DNA of 64,000 nucleotides from Alphaproteobacteria bacterium (GTDB lineage: Bacteria > Pseudomonadota > Alphaproteobacteria > Micavibrionales > UBA2020), in assembly GCA_021413445.1 (NCBI GenBank), contig JAIOQI010000001.1, forward strand, positions 1 through 64,000, read 5' to 3'. Both the position numbers and the translations under genes were made by a program. The notes beneath the pieces were generated by a model. The model did not search any database and had not been told where the DNA came from. It saw only the letters and a list, made by a program, of their open reading frames with translations. How positions within the stretch are numbered: position 1 is the first letter of the stretch; the number at the start of each line of letters is the position of its first letter. Of this stretch, positions 39,961-47,550 are shown in pieces.

Positions 39961-40089
39961 TTATTTGTGCGATGCTTTGCTGAAAGCTTTGTCAGCTTTG
40001 TAGCTTGTATCAGCGTTTTTATCAGCGGTTGAGCATGCGGCGAGAGCCAGAACCGCGAGCACCGAAAGTGCCATTGTAAAACGTTTCAT
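39961..40089 (-). CDS. 42-residue lipoprotein
   Basis: A complete short gene starting at ATG 40,089 with AGGGGAAA upstream. KRFTMALSVLAVLALAAC is a lipoprotein signal with lipobox LAAC (Cys19 lipidated). The mature part is only about 24 residues and Lys/Asp/Ala-rich (STADKNADTSYKADKAFSK), resembling entericidin- or Lpp-like short lipoproteins in size but not in sequence. Its terminator is shared with the L,D-transpeptidase, and the position beside a transpeptidase gene makes a cell-wall-linked lipoprotein plausible; this is an inference. Confidence 0.8.
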   Translation of the reverse strand: MKRFTMALSVLAVLALAACSTADKNADTSYKADKAFSKASHK

Positions 40090-40177
40090 TGTTATTTCCC
40101 CTTTTGGTAGGCGTCCCCGGGCGGAGACAAGTTGTACGACATTGTAACCATAAACTGTTGACTGTAGGATTTGCAGC

Positions 40178-40191
40178 AAGTCTATAGACTT
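40178..40191. promoter_or_regulatory. Perfect 14-bp palindrome upstream of the lipoprotein gene
   Basis: AAGTCTATAGACTT lies 89 bases before the lipoprotein start and 45 bases after the end of the amidase gene. Possible operator. Confidence 0.35.
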
Positions 40192-40235
40192 ACCCTGCCT
40201 AAGATAGTCACATGGCGCGCAAGACACAAGGACAT

Positions 40236-41507
40236 TTAGCGCGCCTGGAGCGACTGTATTTTTCGGAAATAAGCATCGACGCCGTCGAGCATGGAGGAAG
40301 CGATTTTGCTCTGGAACTGGCTTGAACCAAGGAGTTTGGCCTCTTCGGGGTTGGAAAGAAACCCGATTTCAACCAGCACGGAAGGAACGTCCGGCGCCTT
40401 GAGGACGGCGAATCCTGCCGACCTGTGTGATTTTGGCAACAGTCGGACGTCTTTTTGCAGGAGCGCATAGCGGAGCATTTTGGCGAACATGTTCGACTCG
40501 TTCATCTTCTCCCGCATGGCAAGGTCCAGCAGGATATCCGCCACGTCCTGGCTTTCCTGGCCGAGATCGACCCCGGCCACGAAGCCGGAATTGTTTTCAT
40601 CCTCGGCCAGGCGCGCGGTTTCGGCGTCCGAGGCCGTCTCGGACAGGGTGTATATGGACACCCCGCGCACCCCTTTGCGGCCGATCTTGTCAGCATGGAT
40701 GGAAATAAACAGGTCGCCATCGACGCGCCGCGAGATATCGACGCGCTCGTGCAGCTTGATATAGACATCCTTGTCACGCGTCAGCACGACCCTGTAACGG
40801 CCGGTTTCCTCCATCTGGCGCTTCAGTTCTGCGGCGACCCGCAGCGTAATGTCTTTTTCCTTGACCCCGTAATCCATGGCGCCCGGATCTCCGCCGCCGT
40901 GCCCGGCATCAATCACGACCGTGTATTGTTTTGGCGGCCGGCGCAGGGGGGTCAGGGCCGGAACGGCTGTCAGGGAGGCAACCTTGACAAGATTGTTTTG
41001 CACGGCGACATAGCCGGAACCCTGGGGCGTCTTGACGGCACCAACCCCTTTTAAGCCGCTGTTGCCGGAGATATCGCCCTTCCTGGCGTTGAACAGGCTG
41101 AGGGATGCCGGCTGCAGGTCGATCACCAGGCGGTCTTTGCTGAAATCATCCTTGGCGAGCGGAAAAACATTGGCGATGAGGGCCGGATTTTTAATGTCGA
41201 AAATGACGCGGGTCAGCCCGTCGTCGAGGACGCCGCTGCGATAGGCCTTGACGATATTGTTGGTGATGAACTTCGATTGATAGGTTTTCCACTCCGTGGC
41301 GGGCAGGTCGAGCACGATGCGGTAGGGCTGGTCGAGCGCAAAGGCGCGGAAATCGGTTTTCTGGTTGAGGTCGAGCACAATGCGCGCGCCCTCGCCGGAG
41401 GTGACCCCGGTGCGGATGTTTTCGACGCTCAGCTTTTCCCCGGCGGCAAGGGCGGCGGAAGAAATGATTAAACTAAAAAATATGAAAAATAATAAACACC
41501 AGCGCAT
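40236..41507 (-). CDS. N-acetylmuramoyl-L-alanine amidase (AmiC-like, AMIN domain)
   Basis: Zinc amidase that cleaves the stem peptide from MurNAc, used in daughter-cell separation. 423 residues: signal peptide (LLFFIFFSLIISSAALA), AMIN domain (about 25-135, ARIVLDLNQKTDFRAFALDQPYRIVLDLP), linker, and Amidase_3 domain with VIDAGHGGGDPGA, TRDKDVYIKLHERVDI, ISIHADK and VLVEIGFLSNPEEAKLL (the catalytic glutamate). The AMIN domain targets septal peptidoglycan. The gene ends near a small lipoprotein gene on the same strand. Confidence 0.96.
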   Translation of the reverse strand: MRWCLLFFIFFSLIISSAALAAGEKLSVENIRTGVTSGEGARIVLDLNQKTDFRAFALDQPYRIVLDLPATEWKTYQSKFITNNIVKAYRSGVLDDGLTRVIFDIKNPALIANVFPLAKDDFSKDRLVIDLQPASLSLFNARKGDISGNSGLKGVGAVKTPQGSGYVAVQNNLVKVASLTAVPALTPLRRPPKQYTVVIDAGHGGGDPGAMDYGVKEKDITLRVAAELKRQMEETGRYRVVLTRDKDVYIKLHERVDISRRVDGDLFISIHADKIGRKGVRGVSIYTLSETASDAETARLAEDENNSGFVAGVDLGQESQDVADILLDLAMREKMNESNMFAKMLRYALLQKDVRLLPKSHRSAGFAVLKAPDVPSVLVEIGFLSNPEEAKLLGSSQFQSKIASSMLDGVDAYFRKIQSLQAR

Positions 41508-41554
41508 GAGTCAGTATAGCCCCGAATGGCTGTCGGCATCAAGTTTCGCAGCGG

Positions 41555-41905
41555 CTAACGATTCATTAGCCAAGCCCATCTGGAAGGCCTACCCGACCAG
41601 ACGGCAACCTGTTCCCGAGAATCCCGGTAGCCGTTGTAGTCGATCGGTTTTGCAGAGGCTTGATTGAAGGCTTTGCACAGGCTCTCCGGCGTTTCGCCGC
41701 CGGCGCCGATATGGAGCGCGGTGACGTTGCCGGGGTCTTTTCCCAGCGCCTTGGCGAAGGCCATGGCCAGTTTTTCCCATTGCTTCGGCTTGACCCGGTC
41801 GCCGAGGGTTTCGAGGGAGTCGAAGACCAGCTCGCCTTTTTTGCCGCGCCAATCAAGATCCTTCGCTGCGCTCAGGATGACAGCGGAGAAGAGGTGTCCC
41901 CCCAT
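41555..41905 (-). CDS. Possible gene or gene fragment, unknown
   Basis: A 116-codon frame whose central part reads like a real protein (GELVFDSLETLGDRVKPKQWEKLAMAFAKALGKDPGNVTALHIGAGGETPESLCKAFNQA). Its first residues (VILSAAKDL) are the translation of a short dispersed repeat, so the true gene may be a fragment whose 5' end was replaced by that repeat. There is no signal peptide and no clear ribosome site. Three overlapping frames compete here; this one has the most natural composition. Confidence 0.45.
   Translation of the reverse strand: MGGHLFSAVILSAAKDLDWRGKKGELVFDSLETLGDRVKPKQWEKLAMAFAKALGKDPGNVTALHIGAGGETPESLCKAFNQASAKPIDYNGYRDSREQVAVWSGRPSRWAWLMNR
41857..41881 (-). repeat. Short REP-like dispersed palindromic motif
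   Basis: On the plus strand the motif begins GATCCTTCGCTGCG and ends CTCAGGATGAC; the outer ATCCT/AGGAT arms are inverted. I recognise it as a motif found scattered in many bacterial genomes, where it yields the translation VILSAAKDL. One copy only was noticed in this window. Confidence 0.6.
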
Positions 41906-42035
41906 GGGGAATGTATAAAAGACAATAAAAAAAACATAAGATTATGAAAAATAATTAACCATTGCACAGAATCGGTGAACATCGTTATGATGTCCCTGCG
42001 ACAAAAGGCGCTCTTTCCACATGTTATGTGTAACG
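41906..42035. other. Promoter-containing spacer before the structured leader
   Basis: Begins with the palindrome CCCCATGGGG (41,898-41,907) and is then AT-rich. It contains the promoter at 41,962-41,990 and, in the presumed transcript, a small hairpin CACAT-GTT-ATGTG (42,018-42,030). Confidence 0.5.
41962..41990 (+). promoter_or_regulatory. Sigma-70-type promoter for the structured RNA and rne
   Basis: TTGCAC (41,962-41,967) and TTATGA (41,985-41,990) at 17-base spacing. A start near 41,997 would give rne a leader of about 296 bases. Confidence 0.65.
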
Positions 42036-42235
42036 AGAGGGCGCTGTGGTCAACAAGTTTTGAGGTTGGTCTGTTTTGATACCTCCTGCACCTTTGCAGT
42101 AGAACAGGCCCGGTGATGAGATAGGCTGATATGAAGCAGCGTCGGTTCCTTATATTGACGCTCCCGATAACGGTAGTATAGACGGAAGCCTGTTTTAAAA
42201 CCGCCCACCTTGAGAAGAACAGAGATGCGCCGCCC
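42036..42235 (+). ncRNA. Structured RNA: 6S RNA candidate or rne 5' leader
   Basis: The sequence folds as a long interrupted rod. The closing helix pairs GGCGC plus TGT (42,040-42,047) with ACA (42,219-42,221) and GCGCC (42,227-42,231). A CTGCA/TGCAG hairpin (42,086-42,099) lies in the 5' side. AACAGGC (42,103-42,109) pairs with GCCTGTT (42,188-42,194), with an inner AGCGTC/GACGCT hairpin (42,138-42,162). The 3' side GAAGCC...TTTTAAAACCGCCCACCTTGAG resembles the GAAGCC-UUAAAAC-CACCUUGA region of E. coli 6S RNA, and about 195 nucleotides with a large internal bubble suits 6S, a regulator that binds sigma-70 RNA polymerase. Because it lies between a good promoter and rne, an autoregulatory RNase E leader is the main alternative. 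Confidence 0.5.
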
Positions 42236-42265
42236 GCTCCCCATGTCGCTACGGGACGGGCTCAG
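42232..42265 (+). promoter_or_regulatory. Strong hairpin in the rne leader
   Basis: GCCCG and TCCC on the 5' side pair with GGGA and CGGGC on the 3' side, around the loop CATGTCGCTAC, about 30 bases before the rne start. There is no T tract, so it is a leader structure rather than a terminator. It may control RNase E entry or translation. Confidence 0.5.
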
Positions 42266-42292
42266 GGCCTGCATCGAAAAAGGATTGATACC

Positions 42293-44728
42293 ATGACGAA
42301 ACGGATGCTGATTGACGCAACCCATCCCGAAGAAACACGGGTGGCGGTTATCTCCGGCAACAAGCTTGAAGAATACGATTTTGAAACGGTCGTCCGCAAG
42401 CAGCTCAAAAGCAATATTTACCTGGTCAAGGTCTCGCGGGTAGAACCCTCCCTGCAGGCGGCCTTCGTCGATTTCGGCGGCAACCGCCACGGCTTCCTAC
42501 CGTTCCCTGAAATTCACCACGATTACTACCGTATTCCGATCGCCGACCGCGAGGCTTTGCTGGCCGAGGAGCTGGCCCTGTCCGCCGCCCAGGCCGCCCG
42601 CGAGGACGCCGAGGACGCCGCCGAGCTCGCCGCTGCCGGCGAAACCCTGGAAGATGCGGAAGCGGGCGGGGAGGGGGAAGAGCTTTCCTCCGCGCCTGAC
42701 GAAGCTGAAGAGATGAAAGAAGCGCCTTATGTTCCCCAGCATACCGGTTCGTTTGCAGCGGAGATCGAACAGGACTCCGTCACAGATTCTTCTGCCCTAG
42801 AGGAAGAAGAGGCGCAAAAAGAGGAATCAGGGGAAGAAGACGAAGGCAACAGCCTTCCTGAAACCGAAACGGAGACCGGCGACGACCAGCCGGAGGCAGA
42901 GGGCGAAGAAGAGACCGATGTCGAGATGATCGGCGGCGATGTCGTCGATTCCCCGGTGTACCGTTCCAGCATCAAGCGCCGCTATAAAATCCAGGAAGTC
43001 ATCAAGCGCAACCAGATCATGCTGATCCAGATCAGCAAGGAAGAGCGCGGCAACAAAGGCGCCGCCGTCACCACCTATATCTCCCTGCCCGGCCGCTATT
43101 GCGTGCTGATGCCCAATTCCCCCCGCGGCGGCGGCGTCAGCCGCAAGGTGTCGAACGCCAAGGACCGCCAGCGGCTGAAGAAAATCCTCCAGGAGCTGAA
43201 CGTGCCGGAAGGCATGTCGGTCATCCTGCGCACCGCCGGCGTGGCGCGCGGCGCGGAAGAGATCAAGCGCGACCTCGATTACCTGATGCGCCTGTGGGAC
43301 CAGATCCGCGAGTTTACCCTGAAATCCAGCGCCCCGGCCCTGATTTACGAGGAAGGCAACCTGATTAAGCGCGCCATCCGCGACCTCTACAAGCGCGATA
43401 TCGACGAAGTGCATGTGGCGGGCGAAGAGGCTTACAAGAGCGCGCGGGATTTCATGCGCATGCTGATGCCGAGCCACGTTGACCGCGTCCAGTTCTACAA
43501 CGACGAGACCATGCCGCTGTTTTTCCGCTACAAGGTGGAAAACCAGATTGATGAAATCCACAATTCGACCGTCCATCTCAGATCCGGCGGTTATATCGTC
43601 ATCAACCCGACCGAGGCGCTGGTGTCGATCGACGTCAACTCCGGCCGCGCCACCAAGGGCCGTCATATCGAGGAAACCGCGCTCAAGACCAACCTCGAAG
43701 CCGCGGAAGAAATCGCGCGCCAGCTGCGCCTGCGCGACCAGGGCGGCCTGATCGTCATCGACTTCATCGACATGGAAGACAACCGCAACAACCGCATCGT
43801 CGAGCGCAAGATGCGCGACGCCATGCAGCACGACCGCGCCCGCATCCAGCTGGGGCGCATCTCGGCCTTCGGCCTGATGGAGCTTTCCCGCCAGCGCCTG
43901 CACCCGAGCCTGGTCGAAACCAATTTCGAGACCTGTACGCATTGCAACGGCTCCGGCCTGGTGCGGACGGTCGAGACCACCGGCGTCATCGTCCTGCGCG
44001 CGATCGAAGAAGAGGGCATGCGCGGACGCGCGGCCGAAATCAAGGTCAGCGTTCCGACCGAGGTCGCCCTGTATATTTTCAACAACAAGCGGGACATGCT
44101 GACTGCCATCGAGAAACGCCACGGCATCCGCGTCAATCTCCAGGCCAATGACACCCTGATAAAGCCCAACTACACCATTGAGACCGTGCGCGCGACGGGA
44201 GCCCCGGCCGAACGCCAATCACAGCGCCCGGCGCCGGTGAAAACCGTCGATATTTCCGATCTGCCGGAATTATCCGAGGCGGAAATGGGCGACAGCGCCG
44301 AAGCGGACCAGGATTTTTCCGCCGATGAGGAAATCGGCGCTGAGGGCAGGGGGGAAAGCGCGGGCGGCGAACGCCATGTGCGCCATGCCCGTAGCGGCAA
44401 CACCGATGAGCGCGAGGGCGGGCAGCGCCGGCGCGGCCGGCGCGGCGGGCGCAATCGCGGCAAGAATCGCGGCGGGCGCGGCGGCCGTGACGGCAACCGC
44501 CAGCCCGGCGGCGAACAGAAAACCCAAAGCGGCGAATCCTCGTCTGAAGACAAGCCTGCGCCTGACTATTCCTTTTCGTCGGGAGGCGGGCAGGATAACC
44601 GCAGGCCGAAAGCGGAGACCTATGAGGGAAGACCTCCCTCGGCCGCGCCGGAAAATTCTTCTCCGGGTGGCGACGGCCATCTTTCCGGGCAGCAACGCAA
44701 AGGCTGGTGGAAACGCCTCACCGAGTAA
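42293..44728 (+). CDS. rne: Ribonuclease E/G
   Basis: Endoribonuclease for mRNA decay and rRNA/tRNA maturation. 811 residues: S1 domain starts at about 38 (NIYLVKVSRVEPSLQAAFVDFGGNRHGFLP) and is split by a Glu/Asp/Ala-rich insertion (about 80-220) before resuming (IKRRYKIQEVIKRNQIMLIQISKEERGNKGA). The DNase-I-like catalytic domain has SIDVNSGRA and IVIDFIDM with metal-binding Asp residues. The Zn-link is CTHCNGSG (about residue 548). The C-terminus is disordered with an Arg/Gly-rich block (about 715-745), the usual RNA/degradosome scaffold. GGA lies 8 bases before the ATG. The leader is long and structured. Confidence 0.96.
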   Translation: MTKRMLIDATHPEETRVAVISGNKLEEYDFETVVRKQLKSNIYLVKVSRVEPSLQAAFVDFGGNRHGFLPFPEIHHDYYRIPIADREALLAEELALSAAQAAREDAEDAAELAAAGETLEDAEAGGEGEELSSAPDEAEEMKEAPYVPQHTGSFAAEIEQDSVTDSSALEEEEAQKEESGEEDEGNSLPETETETGDDQPEAEGEEETDVEMIGGDVVDSPVYRSSIKRRYKIQEVIKRNQIMLIQISKEERGNKGAAVTTYISLPGRYCVLMPNSPRGGGVSRKVSNAKDRQRLKKILQELNVPEGMSVILRTAGVARGAEEIKRDLDYLMRLWDQIREFTLKSSAPALIYEEGNLIKRAIRDLYKRDIDEVHVAGEEAYKSARDFMRMLMPSHVDRVQFYNDETMPLFFRYKVENQIDEIHNSTVHLRSGGYIVINPTEALVSIDVNSGRATKGRHIEETALKTNLEAAEEIARQLRLRDQGGLIVIDFIDMEDNRNNRIVERKMRDAMQHDRARIQLGRISAFGLMELSRQRLHPSLVETNFETCTHCNGSGLVRTVETTGVIVLRAIEEEGMRGRAAEIKVSVPTEVALYIFNNKRDMLTAIEKRHGIRVNLQANDTLIKPNYTIETVRATGAPAERQSQRPAPVKTVDISDLPELSEAEMGDSAEADQDFSADEEIGAEGRGESAGGERHVRHARSGNTDEREGGQRRRGRRGGRNRGKNRGGRGGRDGNRQPGGEQKTQSGESSSEDKPAPDYSFSSGGGQDNRRPKAETYEGRPPSAAPENSSPGGDGHLSGQQRKGWWKRLTE

Positions 44729-44757
44729 AGTGCTTCTGTTTTGACAAACAGGAAAAA

Positions 44758-45204
44758 ATGACCGAAATCCGATTCTATCATCTGCAGCAGAAAAAGCTGG
44801 AGCAGGCTTTGCCGGAGATTCTGGCCAAGGCGCTGGAGCGCGGGCACCGCGTGGCGGTGAAGGCGGACAGCGCGGAGCGCCTCGAGGCGCTGAACGGCAT
44901 TCTCTGGACTTATGATCCGGAAAGTTTTTTGCCGCACGGCATGGCCCGGGACGGGCATGAAGCGGAACAGCCGGTCTGGCTCACGACGGAAGATGATAAC
45001 CCCAACCAGGCAAGCGTGCTGGTCCTGGTCGATGGCGCGCCTTCGGCGGCGGTGGAAAAATTCGAGCTGTGCTGTGAAATATTCGACGGTAACGACGCCG
45101 CAGCGGTCGGGGCGGCGCGGCAGCGCTGGAAAACCTATAAGGACAAGGGTTTTTCCCTGACCTACTTCCAGCAGGATGATGCCGGCAAGTGGCAGAAGAA
45201 ATAG
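44758..45204 (+). CDS. holC: DNA polymerase III subunit chi
   Basis: Links the clamp loader to SSB. The 148 residues have the family pattern: TEIRFYHLQQKKLEQALPEILAKALERGHRVAVKADSAERLEALNGILWTYDPESFLPHG, then PVWLTTEDDNPNQASVLVLVDG and the SSB-contact C-terminal part RWKTYKDKGFSLTYFQQDDAGKW. It begins 29 bases after the rne stop and is probably cotranscribed. The ATG at 44,758 is chosen by match to family N-termini. Confidence 0.93.
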   Translation: MTEIRFYHLQQKKLEQALPEILAKALERGHRVAVKADSAERLEALNGILWTYDPESFLPHGMARDGHEAEQPVWLTTEDDNPNQASVLVLVDGAPSAAVEKFELCCEIFDGNDAAAVGAARQRWKTYKDKGFSLTYFQQDDAGKWQKK

Positions 45205-45214
45205 TTTTCAACTT

Positions 45215-46720
45215 TTAATTATGAGCGACTTTTTCGGGCTTGTGGGCCGGCCGGTCGTTTTGCGCGACGGCCGTGACATGGCCGAAGTCTTCAAATTCGC
45301 CCTGGGTTTCCGCCACGATGTTTTGGAACAATTTCAGCTCTTTGCCTTTCAGGGCCTTGCCGGTCGGGAGCTTGACCGAGGCGGGGTTGACCTGGGTGTT
45401 GTTCACCATGACCTCATAATGCAGGTGCGGCCCGGTGGAGCGGCCGGTGGTGCCGATGTAGCCGATGACCTGGCCCTGTTTCACGCGGCTGCCGCTGTGC
45501 AGTCCGGCCTTGAATTTGCTCATGTGGGCGTAGGCGGTTTCCAGCCCGGCCCGGTGGCGGATGCGGATATAATTGCCGTAGCTGCTGAAGGGGCCGAGCC
45601 TGGCGATGACGCCGTCGCCGGCCGCATAAATCGGGGTGCCGCGCGGGGCGGCGAAATCGACGCCCTTGTGCATTTTGCTGTAGCCGAGCACCGGATGCTT
45701 GCGCATGCCGAAGCCGGAAGACAGTCGGGCGCCATCGACCGGCGTTTTCATCAGCGGTTTCTTGGCCGAGCGGCCGCCGTTATCATAGTAGTCGGCATCG
45801 CCGCGCGCGTCCTCGAAACGGTAGAAGGGCATGGCATTGTCGCCCAGCGTCAGCTTGGCATAGACAATGTTGCCCTTGCCGCGGACGGTTTTCCCGTCTT
45901 CGGTCTTGTATTCTTCATACATCACCTCGAAGGCGTCGCCGGAATGGATCTCGCGCTGGAAATCGACGTTCCAGGAATACATCTTAATCAGGTCAAGGAT
46001 GACGCCGTCCGGAACGCCGGCGGCCTTGGCATCGACATAGAGGGAGCTGTCGATGGTGCCCCTGTAGCCGTTCAGGGTGCGGTGGACGGATTTCTCTTCC
46101 TTGTTCACCGTGTAGCGCCCGTCATCGTCACGGTTGACCGTGACGGTGTTGATGATGTCCTTTTCGATGCGCACGCCCTTGAATTTCGGGTCGGCAATCG
46201 ACGGGTCCTTGTGGAAAAAGACGGTGATTTCATGGCCGGGGTTGATGTCGCGCGGGTTATAAACCTTGCTCAGCGCCTGGACGGCCCGGTAGGCGTCCTC
46301 GCGGGGAACGAAGGCTTTTTTGACCAGAAGGTCCATCAGCGTGTCGCCTTTGCCGACGACGACTTTCTTTTCAGAGACCAGCAGGTCGTTGCTGGCCTCC
46401 AGCATGTTGCTGATGCCGGTCTGGATGGAGGAAAGATGATCGGCGAGCGGCGAGCTCATGGCCGGGCGCGCAAACGGCTTGAGGGGAAAGTCGGTCCCGG
46501 GGCCGTTGAGGGTTTCATCCGCGTGCTGTTCAGCCAGGCCGGGCCGGGGGGCGACAAAAGCCGCTGTTTGCCGCGGCGCGGCGGCGGCATCGGTTTCAGG
46601 CTTGTTAAAAGACAGGACGCCATAGACGGCCGCGCAAGCGGCAACGATGGCCGTCACCTGACGCAGGCCGGCAACGTGGCGGCGAAAGAACTGTTTCCGA
46701 TAGAGGCTGTATTGAATCAA
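45215..46720 (-). CDS. M23 family murein endopeptidase
   Basis: Zinc endopeptidase that cuts peptidoglycan cross-links. 501 residues: an N-terminal anchor helix (VTAIVAACAAVYGVLSF), a LysM/OapA-like domain (VGKGDTLMDLLVKKAFVPREDAYRAVQALSKVYNPRDINPGHEITVFF), a linker beta domain, and the LytM domain with MHKGVDFAAPRGTPIYAAGDGVI and GPHLHYEVMVNN carrying the HxxxD and HxH zinc residues. The first codon is TTG at 46,720 with AAAGG upstream; no ATG lies close. It is convergent with holC. Confidence 0.94.
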   Translation of the reverse strand: MIQYSLYRKQFFRRHVAGLRQVTAIVAACAAVYGVLSFNKPETDAAAAPRQTAAFVAPRPGLAEQHADETLNGPGTDFPLKPFARPAMSSPLADHLSSIQTGISNMLEASNDLLVSEKKVVVGKGDTLMDLLVKKAFVPREDAYRAVQALSKVYNPRDINPGHEITVFFHKDPSIADPKFKGVRIEKDIINTVTVNRDDDGRYTVNKEEKSVHRTLNGYRGTIDSSLYVDAKAAGVPDGVILDLIKMYSWNVDFQREIHSGDAFEVMYEEYKTEDGKTVRGKGNIVYAKLTLGDNAMPFYRFEDARGDADYYDNGGRSAKKPLMKTPVDGARLSSGFGMRKHPVLGYSKMHKGVDFAAPRGTPIYAAGDGVIARLGPFSSYGNYIRIRHRAGLETAYAHMSKFKAGLHSGSRVKQGQVIGYIGTTGRSTGPHLHYEVMVNNTQVNPASVKLPTGKALKGKELKLFQNIVAETQGEFEDFGHVTAVAQNDRPAHKPEKVAHN

Positions 46721-46953
46721 TATATTGAAACCTTTTTATGCGTGCGTTCCGGGAGTAAACGTAAAACGAAGGATGAAGAACAAGCCCGGGAAGTTACTGA
46801 AGGACAGCAACAACTTGCGTAACAGCTGGATAATACCTTTAAAAATGTTACTCGCGCAAATAAAAATGACCCGTTATATTTCATAAGGCCTTAGATTCAC
46901 CCCGGATGAATTACATAAAATAAAAACCGCATAAAGAAGCAGGTGCTATTTTG

Positions 46954-47469
46954 CTAGCGCAGTCTCAGGCGCAGCTGGCAGGTGAAAACCAGCGGCGTCA
47001 GGTCCGGCACCGGCGGTAGCATGTCGATCTTTGCATTCAGCCGGCCGTTTCTCGAGCCGAGGCGCAGATAAGGCATGGCGGCGGGGATGATGGATTCATT
47101 GTACCCCGTGATGATGCCCGCTTCAGCGCCGAAGCCGATGCGCTTTTTCCCGCTGGTTTCAATGCCCGCCAGCGCATAAACGGAAGGCACTTCCATGCTG
47201 TTGCGATAGATCCCGGCGCCGACATGGAAGCGGTCGCGCAGGCGGTATTCAAAGCCGATGCCGGGGTTGATGTTGTTATAGCCGCCGCCGATGTGGTAGG
47301 AGACCGTTTCAAAAACCAGCGAGACTTTGCCCGCCGAAATATCCTGCGCGATCTTTCCCTTATGCGGGCTCACCGCCGCAATTTGTTGCTGGGCGTTGCC
47401 TTGCGTGGCAAACAGGCTTTGCAATGTCAGCAGCGCCGTTAAAAAAAACTTTTTCACGCCCGAATCCAT
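46954..47469 (-). CDS. Small outer-membrane or exported beta protein
   Basis: 171 residues with a signal peptide (VKKFFLTALLTLQSLFATQGNA-QQ). The mature part has alternating amphipathic strands (FETVSYHIGGGYNNINPGIGFEYRLRDRFHVGAGIYRNSMEVPSVYALAGIET) typical of a small eight-strand barrel seen in several bacterial exported proteins. The GTG at 47,457 within VKKFF is a possible start. A catalytic or binding role is not visible. Confidence 0.7.
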   Translation of the reverse strand: MDSGVKKFFLTALLTLQSLFATQGNAQQQIAAVSPHKGKIAQDISAGKVSLVFETVSYHIGGGYNNINPGIGFEYRLRDRFHVGAGIYRNSMEVPSVYALAGIETSGKKRIGFGAEAGIITGYNESIIPAAMPYLRLGSRNGRLNAKIDMLPPVPDLTPLVFTCQLRLRLR

Positions 47470-47550
47470 TTTTCAGAATTTATACATATTTCGGGGCATG
47501 CTACCAGTCAGGGTGGATATGTCAATATGCTGTTTAACAGCCCCGTTTTG

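Noticed and set aside
42120-42200. SRP RNA or RNase P RNA in the rne leader
   Set aside because: The GGAAGGAAGCAGCC-type SRP core and the GAGGAAAGUCC RNase P core are both absent.
42050-42490. 146-codon minus-strand frame over the rne leader and start
   Set aside because: It covers the RNA structure and the antisense of rne; no protein-like pattern.
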